From contig JAKATE010000019.1 in the NCBI GenBank assembly GCA_021828085.1, forward strand, positions 1 through 19,095: a stretch of 19,095 nucleotides of DNA, written 5' to 3'. This document shows, piece by piece, positions 1-6,905 of this stretch (positions are counted from its first letter, which is position 1; each line of letters starts with the position of its first letter). The position numbers and the translations under genes are program-made. Source of the stretch: Thermoplasmata archaeon (GTDB lineage: Archaea; Thermoplasmatota; Thermoplasmata; Lutacidiplasmatales; UBA184). Under the pieces are notes generated by a model, which was given only the letters and a program-made list of their open reading frames with translations, ran no database searches and was not told the origin of the DNA.

Positions 1-2
1 AT

Positions 3-215
3 CTCCCGCTGATGAGCGGGTCGAACTTCATCCACGGCATCGTCCTGGTGGGCGGCATCGTCGCGCTCGGCTTCGCCACCACCCCGCTCGAGGAGGGCGT
101 CGGCTTCGTGGCCGTGGTCATGGGGGCGATGAACGTCACCGGCGGCTACATGGTGACGGTCCGGATCCTCGCCATGTTCGACCGGGGACGCCGCAAGACG
201 GGGGGCGCCCCATGA
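3..215 (+). CDS. pntA: NAD(P) transhydrogenase alpha subunit, C-terminal membrane part (5'-truncated by window edge)
   Basis: This is the end of the membrane part of the alpha subunit of proton-translocating NAD(P)+ transhydrogenase, which couples proton re-entry to hydride transfer from NADH to NADP+. The frame is open to the left edge. The first visible residues, PLMSGSNFIHGIVLVGG, match the conserved segment that follows the first helices of this domain, so the ATG at 12 is internal and the true start lies outside the window. Two hydrophobic helices follow (about visible residues 10-27 and 30-50), then a short basic tail. The stop overlaps the pntB start as ATGA, which indicates translational coupling. 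It cannot be told from here whether alpha is one chain or split into PntAa and PntAb, as in many prokaryotes. Confidence 0.88.
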   Translation, partial: LPLMSGSNFIHGIVLVGGIVALGFATTPLEEGVGFVAVVMGAMNVTGGYMVTVRILAMFDRGRRKTGGAP

Positions 216-1600
216 GCTTCGACCTCACCCCCGTCGTCGACGCGGTCTACGTGGTCGCGATCCTGGTCTTCATCCTGGGCCTCAAGGCGATGAGCTCGCC
301 GGCCACCGCCCGGCGCGGCATCGTCTACGCCGGGGTGGCCATGCTCGTCGCCGTGGTGGTGGTCTTCGGCGTCTCGGGGCTCAGCAACTTCGCCCTCATC
401 GCCCTCGCGGTGATCATCGGCGGGGGCGCCGGCTGGTACTGGGCGCGGGTGGTCAAGATGACCGCCATGCCCCAGATGGTCGCCATGTTCAACGGCATGG
501 GGGGCGGGGCCGCCGGGGCCATCGCCGCGGTGGAGCTCTTGACCAACCTCCACGCGGGGGCGACGGTCGGCCTGAGCCTCGCTGGAGCGACCATCGGAGG
601 CATCTCCATCGCCGGGAGCATGATCGCCTTCCTCAAGCTCCAGGGATGGATGCCGAGCAGGCCCGTGGTCCTCCCCGCCCGGCAGGTGGTCAACTTCACC
701 GTGCTGGTGATCGGGCTGGGGTTCGGGGCGTACTCCGTCCTCGCGGTCAACTCGTTCTACCTCCTGCCCTTCTTCGTCCTGCTCCTGCTCTACGGCCTCC
801 TGCTCACCCTGCCCATCGGCGGGGCGGACATGCCGGTGGTGATTAGCCTGTTCAACGCCCTCACGGGGATCGCCGTGGCCTTGGACGGCTTCGCCCTGGT
901 GAACGGCCCCCTGGGCGACGCGGGGTACGGCATGGTCATCGCCGGGACCCTGGTGGGGGCGGCGGGCTCGCTGCTCACCCTGCTCATGGCCCGGGCCATG
1001 AACCGCTCGCTCACCAACGTGCTCTTCGGGGCCTTCGGGGCGAAGGAGGAGACAGGGGGGACCATCGCCGGGTCGCTCAAACCCATCTCCCCCGAGGACG
1101 CGGCCTCGCTCCTGGAGTACTCGGGGCTCGTCATCGTGGCCCCCGGCTACGGGATGGCCGTGGCCCAGGCCCAGCAGAAGGTGAAGGAGCTCTTCGACGT
1201 GCTCACGGGCAAGGGGGTCAACGTGAAGTTCGCGATCCACCCCGTGGCCGGCCGGATGCCCGGGCACATGAACGTGCTCCTGGCCGAGGCGGGCATCCCG
1301 TACGACCATCTCTTCGACCGGGACGAGATCAACGCCGAGTTCCCCAACGCCGACGTGGTCCTCGTCATCGGGGCCAACGACGTGGTGAACCCTGCCGCCC
1401 GACGGACCGGGAGCCCCCTCGAGGGGATGCCCATCCTCGACGTGGACAAGGCGAGGAACGTCATCGTCGTGAAGCGCGGCCAGGGGAAGGGATTCGCGGG
1501 CATCGAGAACGAGCTGTTCTACAAGGACAACTGCCGGATGCTCTACGGCGACGCGCAGCAGGTGGTGGGCGAACTCGTCCAGGCGATCAAGCACGCCTAG
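212..1600 (+). CDS. pntB: NAD(P) transhydrogenase beta subunit PntB
   Basis: Beta subunit (462 aa, normal length) of the proton-pumping transhydrogenase of the cytoplasmic membrane, a source of NADPH. The N-terminal half (about 1-270) is a multi-helix membrane domain. It contains MPQMVAMFNGMGGG at 86-99 and MPVVISLFNALTG at 207-219. Asn94 stands where the E. coli enzyme has a channel histidine, a change I recall from other prokaryotic enzymes, and Asn215 matches the conserved channel Asn. The C-terminal domain III (about 290-462) binds NADP(H): GYGMAVAQAQ at 312-321, HPVAGRMPGHMNVLLAEA at 343-360, IGANDVVNPAAR at 386-397, and KRGQGKGFAGIENELFYKDN at 421-440. The ATG overlaps the pntA stop. 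No gene follows closely on the same strand except the helicase, which has its own TATA-like box. Confidence 0.97.
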   Translation: MSFDLTPVVDAVYVVAILVFILGLKAMSSPATARRGIVYAGVAMLVAVVVVFGVSGLSNFALIALAVIIGGGAGWYWARVVKMTAMPQMVAMFNGMGGGAAGAIAAVELLTNLHAGATVGLSLAGATIGGISIAGSMIAFLKLQGWMPSRPVVLPARQVVNFTVLVIGLGFGAYSVLAVNSFYLLPFFVLLLLYGLLLTLPIGGADMPVVISLFNALTGIAVALDGFALVNGPLGDAGYGMVIAGTLVGAAGSLLTLLMARAMNRSLTNVLFGAFGAKEETGGTIAGSLKPISPEDAASLLEYSGLVIVAPGYGMAVAQAQQKVKELFDVLTGKGVNVKFAIHPVAGRMPGHMNVLLAEAGIPYDHLFDRDEINAEFPNADVVLVIGANDVVNPAARRTGSPLEGMPILDVDKARNVIVVKRGQGKGFAGIENELFYKDNCRMLYGDAQQVVGELVQAIKHA

Positions 1601-1604
1601 CGCG

Positions 1605-1618
1605 GGCGCTCGGGCGCC
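1605..1618 (+). terminator. GC hairpin just after pntB
   Basis: The bases form a perfect 5-bp stem (GGCGC/GCGCC) around a TCGG tetraloop, four bases after the pntB stop, followed by a short T-containing stretch. It could end or pause transcription. Archaeal terminators usually rely on T-tracts rather than hairpins, so this is weak. Confidence 0.22.
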
Positions 1619-1622
1619 TTGC

Positions 1623-1629
1623 CTTTATC
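1623..1629 (+). promoter_or_regulatory. TATA-like box of the XPD-family helicase gene
   Basis: CTTTATC is the only AT-rich patch in the 64-base gap between pntB and the helicase. Its centre lies about 39 bases before the TTG start, which would give a short leader of roughly 10-15 bases. The same geometry is seen before proS. Confidence 0.4.
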
Positions 1630-1664
1630 CGCTCCGGTCCCGGTGCGAGACCCCCGGGGGGCCA

Positions 1665-3743
1665 TTGCCGGGACCGGGCGGGACACGGGAGGAGGCCCCT
1701 GCGTCCCCGCGCCGCAAGCGGCCGCGAAGCTACTTCCCCTACCGTCCCCGGGCCGCCCAGGAGCGCATCGGTCAGGAGCTGGCCGCGCTCGCCCACCCGG
1801 GAGGCTGCCTCCTCCTCGACGCTCCCACGGGGACCGGGAAGACCGTAGCGGTCCTCTCGGCGCTCGTCCCCCACGCTCTCGCCGAGGGGCACCGGATCCT
1901 CTACCTCGTCCGGACCCACTCGCAAAGCGCCCAGGTGCTGGCCGAGACCCGGGCCATCGCCCGCCGCGCGGGGCAGCCCCTCTTGGCCATCGCCCTCGAG
2001 GGCCGGCAGGCGCGCTGCCTCCTCCTCGAGACCCTGAGCGAGATGGAGGGGGCCACGGCCGAGGAGTACGGCAAGCTCTGCACCGACCGGAAGCGCGCGA
2101 CCGAGCGGCTCCAGACCGGCCTCGCGGCAGGTGCCCCTTCCCCGCCGAACCCGCCTCCGAAGAGCACCGTGGACCTCACCGACCTCGAGGGCTGCCCGTA
2201 CTACGCGCGGCTGCTGAGCGCGGACCTCCCCCGGATCGCCGAGACCCTGGCCCAGGCGGCGCCGGACTCGGTGAGGTTCCGGGCCTTCGCCGTGACCGAG
2301 AACCTCTGTCCTTACGAGCTCGCGAAGCGGCTCGCCCGCACGGCCACGGTGGTGGTCGCGCCGTACGCCTTCTTCTTCCACCCCCGGATCCGCGAGTCCC
2401 TCCTCGGCTGGATGGGCGTCGGATCCGAGCAGCTCGATCTCGTCGTCGACGAGGCGCACAACCTGCCGGACTACCTTCGGGAGATCACCACCGTGCGGCT
2501 CACGGTGGAGGCGGTCCGGCGAGCGCGCGAGGAGGTGCGGGAGGGGGGGGACTTCCCGCTCCTCGGGGAAGGGGCGCGCCCCGGGGCCACCTTCGCGCAC
2601 CGACCGGCTCTGGAGTTCCTCGAGCGCACCGAGACGGTCCTCCGTGAGGTGGTGGAGGAGAACGCCGGGGAGGAGGACGGGCTCCTTCCCCCGGGCGGGC
2701 TCGAGGACCGGCTCCTCTCCGAGGTCGGTGGGACGAGCCACGACCTGAACCGGATGCTCCTCACGCTGGCGGAATGGGGGGAGCGCCTCCGCGAGCGCCA
2801 GCGCCAGGCGCGCCGGCTGCCGAGGTCGTACGCGGCCTCGGTGGCGGAGACGCTCCTCGACTGGTCCTCCCGCGACCCCCCCGAGTTCGTGAAGGTCGCC
2901 CTCGCCGGGCCCCATCCCGGGGTCGAGGCCTTCGCCCTGGACGCGCGCCCACCGGCGGAACCGATGCTCTCAGCGCACCTCTCCGTGCACATGTCCGGGA
3001 CCCTCGCCCCCCTGGAGGCGTACCGCGACGCCCTCGGACTTCCCGTGGAGAGCCGACGGCTGACCGTCCCCTCCCCCTTCCCCCCCAGCCACCGCGCTCT
3101 ACGTTACGTCCCCGACGTCTCGAGCCGTTACGAGGAGCTCCAAGGGGACCCGGAGGCGCTCGGCCGGCTCTATCGGGCGCTGGTCCGGGTCGTGAAGGAC
3201 CTGCCGGTCAAGACCGCGGTCTTCTTCCCGAGCTTCGCGCTGCTCGACCGTTTCCTCGCCCTAGGGCTCGCCTCCGAGCTCCCGCGAGGGGCGGTCATGG
3301 AGAGCCGCCGGATGCCCAGCGATGACCTCTGGAAGCTCGTGGAGGGGTTCAAGCGATCTCCGGGCGCGGGGGTCCTGCTCGGGGTCTGTGGGGGGCGCGT
3401 GGCCGAGGGGATCGACTTCCCGGACGAGGAGCTCGAGAGCGTCGTGCTCGTCGGGCTCCCGTTCCCTCGCCCCACCGCCCGCCGGGAGGCGCTCATCCGC
3501 TACCTGGACCATCTCACCGGGAAGGGCTGGGAGTACGGGATGCTCGCCCCGGCCCGCCGCTCCCTTCTGCAGGCGCTCGGCCGGATGATCCGAAGCGAGA
3601 CCGACCGGGGGCTGGGAATCGTCCTCGACCGTCGCGCCGAGCTCTTCCGCGATGCCCTCCCCGGTCTCCGCCCCCTGGGAGAGGTCTCCCAGGAGGTCGT
3701 CGAGCTCTTCGGGCGGCGCCGTCCGAGACCCCGGCCGAACTGA
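1665..3743 (+). CDS. xpd: XPD/Rad3-family Fe-S DNA helicase
   Basis: Superfamily 2 5'-3' DNA helicase of the XPD/Rad3 type (692 aa), acting in DNA repair or in resolving DNA structures. Walker A is APTGTGKT at 53-60 and Walker B is the DEAH box at 262-265. Four cysteines between them fit the 4Fe-4S cluster of XPD: C118 (QARC), C139 (KLCT), C177 (EGCPYY) and C215 (NLCPYE). Later helicase motifs follow: HMSGTLAPLEAYRDALGLP (III), TAVFFPSFALLDRF (IV), GRVAEGIDFPDEELESVVLV (V) and QALGRMIRS (VI). At 692 aa it is longer than many archaeal XPD proteins, with a proline-rich insert at about 157-167 inside the Fe-S region. The TTG at 1665 is the only reasonable start before Walker A and fits the TATA box at 1623. 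A DinG-like role cannot be excluded. Confidence 0.93.
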   Translation: MPGPGGTREEAPASPRRKRPRSYFPYRPRAAQERIGQELAALAHPGGCLLLDAPTGTGKTVAVLSALVPHALAEGHRILYLVRTHSQSAQVLAETRAIARRAGQPLLAIALEGRQARCLLLETLSEMEGATAEEYGKLCTDRKRATERLQTGLAAGAPSPPNPPPKSTVDLTDLEGCPYYARLLSADLPRIAETLAQAAPDSVRFRAFAVTENLCPYELAKRLARTATVVVAPYAFFFHPRIRESLLGWMGVGSEQLDLVVDEAHNLPDYLREITTVRLTVEAVRRAREEVREGGDFPLLGEGARPGATFAHRPALEFLERTETVLREVVEENAGEEDGLLPPGGLEDRLLSEVGGTSHDLNRMLLTLAEWGERLRERQRQARRLPRSYAASVAETLLDWSSRDPPEFVKVALAGPHPGVEAFALDARPPAEPMLSAHLSVHMSGTLAPLEAYRDALGLPVESRRLTVPSPFPPSHRALRYVPDVSSRYEELQGDPEALGRLYRALVRVVKDLPVKTAVFFPSFALLDRFLALGLASELPRGAVMESRRMPSDDLWKLVEGFKRSPGAGVLLGVCGGRVAEGIDFPDEELESVVLVGLPFPRPTARREALIRYLDHLTGKGWEYGMLAPARRSLLQALGRMIRSETDRGLGIVLDRRAELFRDALPGLRPLGEVSQEVVELFGRRRPRPRPN

Positions 3744-3756
3744 GCGCTCCGAGGAC

Positions 3757-5238
3757 TCAGACGGTCTTGGCGAACGCCAGGAGGAGCGGGCGCCGGGCCA
3801 GGACCTCTTCCGGGGAGAAATGCGCCGGGGTCCCTTCCACGCGCACCCCGAGGGCGCTCCCCCCGACCTCCTCCCCGAGCGCCTTGCCCTGCTCCACGGA
3901 GCCGTCCCAAGGGACTTCCACGATGCCCCCCGAGGTCTCGAGGACCTGTCGGGCCTCGGCGGCGGTCCCACATCGGTGGAGGACGCCCTCCACCGAGCGA
4001 CCCGCTTCCGTACGGAGCGTGTCGTCGTGCTCGTCGAAGAGGCGCCTAAGCGCCGCGGGAAGGACGTCCCGCCCGACCAGGCTCCGTTCCCCCCGGTGGC
4101 GGCCCACGACGGTGACGTTGCGCCCCTTCATCTCCCGGGCCCCCACCTCGAGCCGCACCGGAACGCCGTGGGCCTCCCAGTGGTAGTACTTCCGGCCCGG
4201 CATGAGCTCCCGGTCGTCGAGCTCGACACGGAAGGAGCGGGAGAGCTCCGCCTGGAGCTCCCGGGCGTAGTCGGAGAGCCCGGGAGGCTCCTCCTTGCGG
4301 TGGATGGGGACGATGACGATCTGGACCGGGGCGATCTCGCTGGGGAGCCGGAGGCCCCGGGAGTCCCCGTGGAGGGCGATCGCGGTCCCCACGGAGCGCT
4401 CGGAGAGCCCGTAGCAGGTCTGCCAGACCGGCTGGCGGTTCCCCGCCTCGTCGGCGTAGCCGATGTCGTAGACGCCGGAGAAGCGCTTCCCCAGGGCGAT
4501 CACCGAGCCGAGCTCCACCGCCTTCCCGTGGGGGAGGACGGTGATGACGTCGAAGTTGTACTCGGCGCCGGGGAAGGTGTCCCAGGACGGGGTGAGGAAG
4601 GTCCAGGAGGGGATGAGCAGCCGGGAGAAGATCTGCCGGTAGCTCTCGAGGGCGTTGTCGATCTGGGCGACCATGTCCTCCCGCGTCGCGTGGACGGTAT
4701 GGGCCTCGTTGAACTTGGTGATCTCGCGGAGCCGGAGCATGGGGACGGTCATCTTGGTCTCCCAGCGGTAGACCGGGACAGTCTGGTAGACGCGCAGCGG
4801 AAGGTCGGCCTGCGACCGGATCCACAGCGCGAACATGGGGTACATGATCGTCTCGCTGGTGGGACGGACGACCAGGTCCTCGCCGAGCGGGTCGTCGCCG
4901 TATTTGGTCACCCGGAGGGACTCGGTCTGCATCCCCTTGAGGAAGTCGGACTCCCGACCGAACTGGCTCGCCGGGGAGAGGAGCGGGAAGCAGACCTCCT
5001 CGCATCCGGAGGATTGGAGGACCTCGTCCACGATGCCGAGGAAGAGCTTGAGGGACCGGTAGCCGAAGGGGCGCCAGACGTAGCAGCCCTTGAGCGGATA
5101 GCGGTCGTCGAGGAAGCGCGTGTACTCGAGGACCGTCTTGTACCAGTTGGTGAAGTCCCCCTTGTCGGGCACCAGCTGCTGGGGCGCGGCCTGGGAGAGG
5201 TCGGGCGAAGGGCCAGGGGAGGGGGGAGGAGCCGCCAT
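3757..5238 (-). CDS. proS: Prolyl-tRNA synthetase, archaeal/eukaryotic type
   Basis: Cytoplasmic class II synthetase (493 aa) that charges tRNA-Pro with proline. Visible features are the N-terminal entry DFTNWYKTVLEY at 28-39, the proline-site TSE triplet at 128-130, motif 2 (YRWETKMTVPMLRLREI at 157-173, with Arg158), and a motif 3 region ending in HGDSRGLRLP at 290-299. The anticodon-binding domain follows from about 303 (IAPVQIVIVPI). The start is the ATG at 5238. The frame stays open upstream, but residues before it read as low-complexity sequence, and a TATA-like patch lies at 5274-5286. The C-terminus is odd: it ends FAKTV, without the cysteine-rich zinc module or the terminal tyrosine usual in archaeal ProRS. 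The stop lies 13 bases from the stop of the convergent helicase gene. Confidence 0.95.
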   Translation of the reverse strand: MAAPPPSPGPSPDLSQAAPQQLVPDKGDFTNWYKTVLEYTRFLDDRYPLKGCYVWRPFGYRSLKLFLGIVDEVLQSSGCEEVCFPLLSPASQFGRESDFLKGMQTESLRVTKYGDDPLGEDLVVRPTSETIMYPMFALWIRSQADLPLRVYQTVPVYRWETKMTVPMLRLREITKFNEAHTVHATREDMVAQIDNALESYRQIFSRLLIPSWTFLTPSWDTFPGAEYNFDVITVLPHGKAVELGSVIALGKRFSGVYDIGYADEAGNRQPVWQTCYGLSERSVGTAIALHGDSRGLRLPSEIAPVQIVIVPIHRKEEPPGLSDYARELQAELSRSFRVELDDRELMPGRKYYHWEAHGVPVRLEVGAREMKGRNVTVVGRHRGERSLVGRDVLPAALRRLFDEHDDTLRTEAGRSVEGVLHRCGTAAEARQVLETSGGIVEVPWDGSVEQGKALGEEVGGSALGVRVEGTPAHFSPEEVLARRPLLLAFAKTV

Positions 5239-5273
5239 GGAGTTCCGGGAGTGAGGAAGGCGGCCGTCCGTCC

Positions 5274-5286
5274 GTAAAGAGTTTAT
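5274..5286 (-). promoter_or_regulatory. TATA-like patch upstream of proS
   Basis: Read on the minus strand this is ATAAACTCTTTAC, the AT-richest stretch in the 169-base gap upstream of proS. It holds two overlapping TATA candidates whose centres lie about 38 and 45 bases before the ATG at 5238. Nothing else was recognised in the gap 5239-5407. Confidence 0.38.
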
Positions 5287-5407
5287 CCACCCCGATTCCG
5301 GGAAGGACCGGAAGGGAGGGAGGGGGACTCCCGTTTCCGTCCCAGCAACGGAAGCGAGCAACGGAAGGGGTGAACCTCTTCCGGCCGCTCCAGTCCTGGG
5401 GCCTGAC

Positions 5408-5653
5408 TCACCCGGAGGGGCAGGGGAGGTAGCTGAACGAGAGGAACCCCTCCGTATCGTTCCCCGCCAGGGAATCGATCTGCCAGATCCCCGCGTACCC
5501 GGGGAAGGTGTACGAAAGCGTCGGGCTGGTGGGAACGTTGTTCTGCCAGGACATCTCCCCCAGGACTGTCCGGTTCTGGCCCTGATAGGGGAAAGGGACG
5601 CCGATGGGTATCCTCGCCTGGCCGGCATAGGAGAGGGTGGTCCCGGGAGTGCT
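5408..5653 (-). repeat. Direct repeat, downstream copy (C-terminal coding block)
   Basis: This 246-base block encodes the last 81 residues plus stop of the membrane-anchored protein. It aligns without gaps to 6397-6642. Protein identity is about 65% by eye (53 of 81). DNA identity is highest at the 3' end of the gene, including an identical 33-base run at 5459-5491 and 6448-6480. Both copies end in LPCPSG. Confidence 0.85.
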
Positions 5654-6364
5654 GCAGTCGTCCACGGTGGCATAGTTCGAATCGTGGAAGGAGACGTAGA
5701 CCTGCACGAATCCCGTGACGCCGGGATACCCCGACGAGCCACTCGCCGGGAGGATGGGCTCTGTCGCCTCCCCGATGTCGGAGGTGTTCTGGGGGACGCT
5801 CAGGAGATAATTCGTCTGCCCGGACTGGAGGATTCCCACGGCGGCCGCGATGAAGGGCGAGCTGCAGGGTTGAGTCGGCCCTGCCGACCGAGTGGTCACG
5901 TTGCGCACGGCGTACACGGTCCAGTTCGCCGGTGTGTAAGGCAGCGAGTTGGGGTAGAACCGACCGTACATGTTCCCGGTCGTTTCCCCCTCCCCGCCGG
6001 CGAGGGGAGGAGGAGAGGCATGGGTCGTCATCTGAAGGCCACCGGATCCGAAGGTATAGTTGGGACCTAAAGACAAGGCGAGGTAGGTCGAGGCCGTTCC
6101 ATTGTAGGGGGCGTTGACCACCAGCACGGGGGTCAGCAACCGCTCGGTGGCAATCGGGCCACCTAGGGCACAGCTCTCGTGAGAGGCAGGCTCTCGATTC
6201 GTCAGATAGTACGTCAGTCCCAGACCCGCCAGGACCACCACGGCGGCCACGCCCACGGCCAGGTACGGATGGTAACGAGGCCTGCGCTGGGACCCTCCTT
6301 TCGAGGGCGGAACTCCCGGGATTGTCCCCTCCCCAATCCCGCTGGGCGAGAGACCTCGCTCCAC
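5408..6364 (-). CDS. Membrane-anchored, sequon-rich extracytoplasmic protein of unknown function
   Basis: I do not recognise a family. The 318-aa protein has a short cytoplasmic N-terminus rich in Gly, Ser and Arg (1-33), one membrane segment at about 34-54 (YLAVGVAAVVVLAGLGLTYY), and a long extracytoplasmic domain. That domain has seven N-x-S/T sequons (NGT, NYT, NWT, NVT, NTS, NRT, NDT) and four cysteines (near C65, QPCSS, DDCST and the C-terminal LPCPSG), as expected for a glycosylated, disulfide-bonded surface protein. The GTG start at 6364 is chosen for a well-placed GGAGGG at 6375-6380. The last 81 residues are repeated in the short gene immediately upstream, about 65% identical by eye. 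The two lie 32 bases apart on the same strand and may share a transcript. Confidence 0.8.
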   Translation of the reverse strand: MERGLSPSGIGEGTIPGVPPSKGGSQRRPRYHPYLAVGVAAVVVLAGLGLTYYLTNREPASHESCALGGPIATERLLTPVLVVNAPYNGTASTYLALSLGPNYTFGSGGLQMTTHASPPPLAGGEGETTGNMYGRFYPNSLPYTPANWTVYAVRNVTTRSAGPTQPCSSPFIAAAVGILQSGQTNYLLSVPQNTSDIGEATEPILPASGSSGYPGVTGFVQVYVSFHDSNYATVDDCSTPGTTLSYAGQARIPIGVPFPYQGQNRTVLGEMSWQNNVPTSPTLSYTFPGYAGIWQIDSLAGNDTEGFLSFSYLPCPSG

Positions 6365-6374
6365 TTCCGTATTT

Positions 6375-6380
6375 CCCTCC
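6375..6380 (-). promoter_or_regulatory. Ribosome-binding site that fixes the GTG start at 6364
   Basis: On the minus strand GGAGGG ends 10 bases before the GTG. It supports this GTG, rather than an internal codon, as the start, and so keeps the 33-residue cytoplasmic tail before the membrane helix. Confidence 0.5.
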
Positions 6381-6396
6381 TGGATTCCCTCTCAAC

Positions 6397-6642
6397 TCAT
6401 CCGGACGGGCAGGGGAGGTAGTTGAACGAGAGGAACCCCAGTGAATCGTTCCCCGCCAGGGAATCGATCTGCCAGATCCCGGGGTAGCCGGTAAAGCCGT
6501 AGGAGAGCGTGGGCTCGTTCGGCCGGTCGCTCTGCCTGAGCAGCTGCCCGAGCTCCGACCGGTCCTGCCCCTGGTAGACGAAGGGGATCCGCAGCGGAAT
6601 CGCCGCCGGACCGGAGAACGAGAGAGTGGGGCCGGGTGTGGT
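6397..6642 (-). repeat. Direct repeat, upstream copy (C-terminal coding block)
   Basis: This is the partner of 5408-5653. It encodes the homologous 81-residue C-terminal block, from TPGPTLSFSG to the stop. Homology to the full-length protein stops at about 6642; sequence further upstream does not resemble the rest of that protein. Confidence 0.85.
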
Positions 6643-6828
6643 CATGGGTCCCAGGGGAAGCCAAACCTCCAAGCATTTCAGGGATTTATTTCTTTGATCT
6701 AGCTCAAAGGAGGAGAACATGGCTGGAACTTGCAACGAAAGAGCCTGAACGGTGGCTCCTAGCTCAGGAGTAGAGACCCGGCGCCGGCTCGCCCCTATCC
6801 TCTTCCTTCCCCCCGGTGGTTGAGTCAC
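6397..6828 (-). CDS. Truncated paralogue of the adjacent surface protein, possibly a pseudogene
   Basis: The reading frame encodes 143 aa, but only the last 81 resemble anything nearby: they match the C-terminus of the protein at 5408-6364. The first 60 or so residues are basic and serine-rich, with no signal peptide or membrane helix, so the product as read would stay in the cytoplasm although its homologous domain is extracytoplasmic. Possible starts are ATG 6828, ATG 6720, or ATG 6645, which opens MTTPGPTLSF exactly at the repeat boundary. The last has an AT-rich TATA-like patch (6682-6693) about 42 bases upstream. The simplest reading is a partial tandem duplication whose 5' part was lost. 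A short functional repeat unit is the alternative. Start and coding status are uncertain. Confidence 0.45.
   Translation of the reverse strand: MTQPPGGRKRIGASRRRVSTPELGATVQALSLQVPAMFSSFELDQRNKSLKCLEVWLPLGPMTTPGPTLSFSGPAAIPLRIPFVYQGQDRSELGQLLRQSDRPNEPTLSYGFTGYPGIWQIDSLAGNDSLGFLSFNYLPCPSG
6682..6693 (-). promoter_or_regulatory. AT-rich TATA-like patch at the edge of the duplicated block
   Basis: The minus strand reads AGAAATAAATCC in one of the most AT-rich patches of the window (about 6670-6720). It could drive the truncated paralogue from ATG 6645, and then the full-length copy as well. It could equally be a scar at the duplication junction. Confidence 0.25.
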
Positions 6829-6876
6829 CTCGCCGCCCCCTTGCCAGACCTTTCCATGCCCTCTGGGACGCAGACG

Positions 6877-6882
6877 CTTAAT
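6877..6882 (+). promoter_or_regulatory. TATA-like box of the heptose kinase operon
   Basis: CTTAAT is centred about 26.5 bases before the GTG at 6906. Archaeal TATA boxes lie about 25 bases before the transcription start, so the mRNA would begin at or next to the start codon (leaderless). This supports the choice of GTG 6906. Confidence 0.45.
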
Positions 6883-6905
6883 CTCCTCCGAGGAATGGGA
6901 AGACC

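Noticed and set aside
146..1594. Long minus-strand reading frame opposite pntB (482 codons)
   Set aside because: The product is rich in His, Asp, Gly and Arg with no domain pattern. It is the GC-driven antisense shadow of a clearly recognised gene.
3652..5277. Long plus-strand reading frame opposite proS (541 codons)
   Set aside because: It is a low-complexity product rich in Glu, Asp, Gly and Val, entirely antisense to proS, whose motifs are unambiguous.
5239..5742. Upstream extension of proS to position 5742 (661 residues)
   Set aside because: The added residues are Pro/Arg/Ser-rich, run into the duplicated surface-protein region on the same strand, and lie beyond the promoter-like patch at 5274-5286. 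ProRS of this type begins near the ATG at 5238.
5408..6642. The direct repeats as ends of an insertion sequence
   Set aside because: Both copies are coding and in the same orientation, with no transposase, terminal inverted repeats or target duplication between them.
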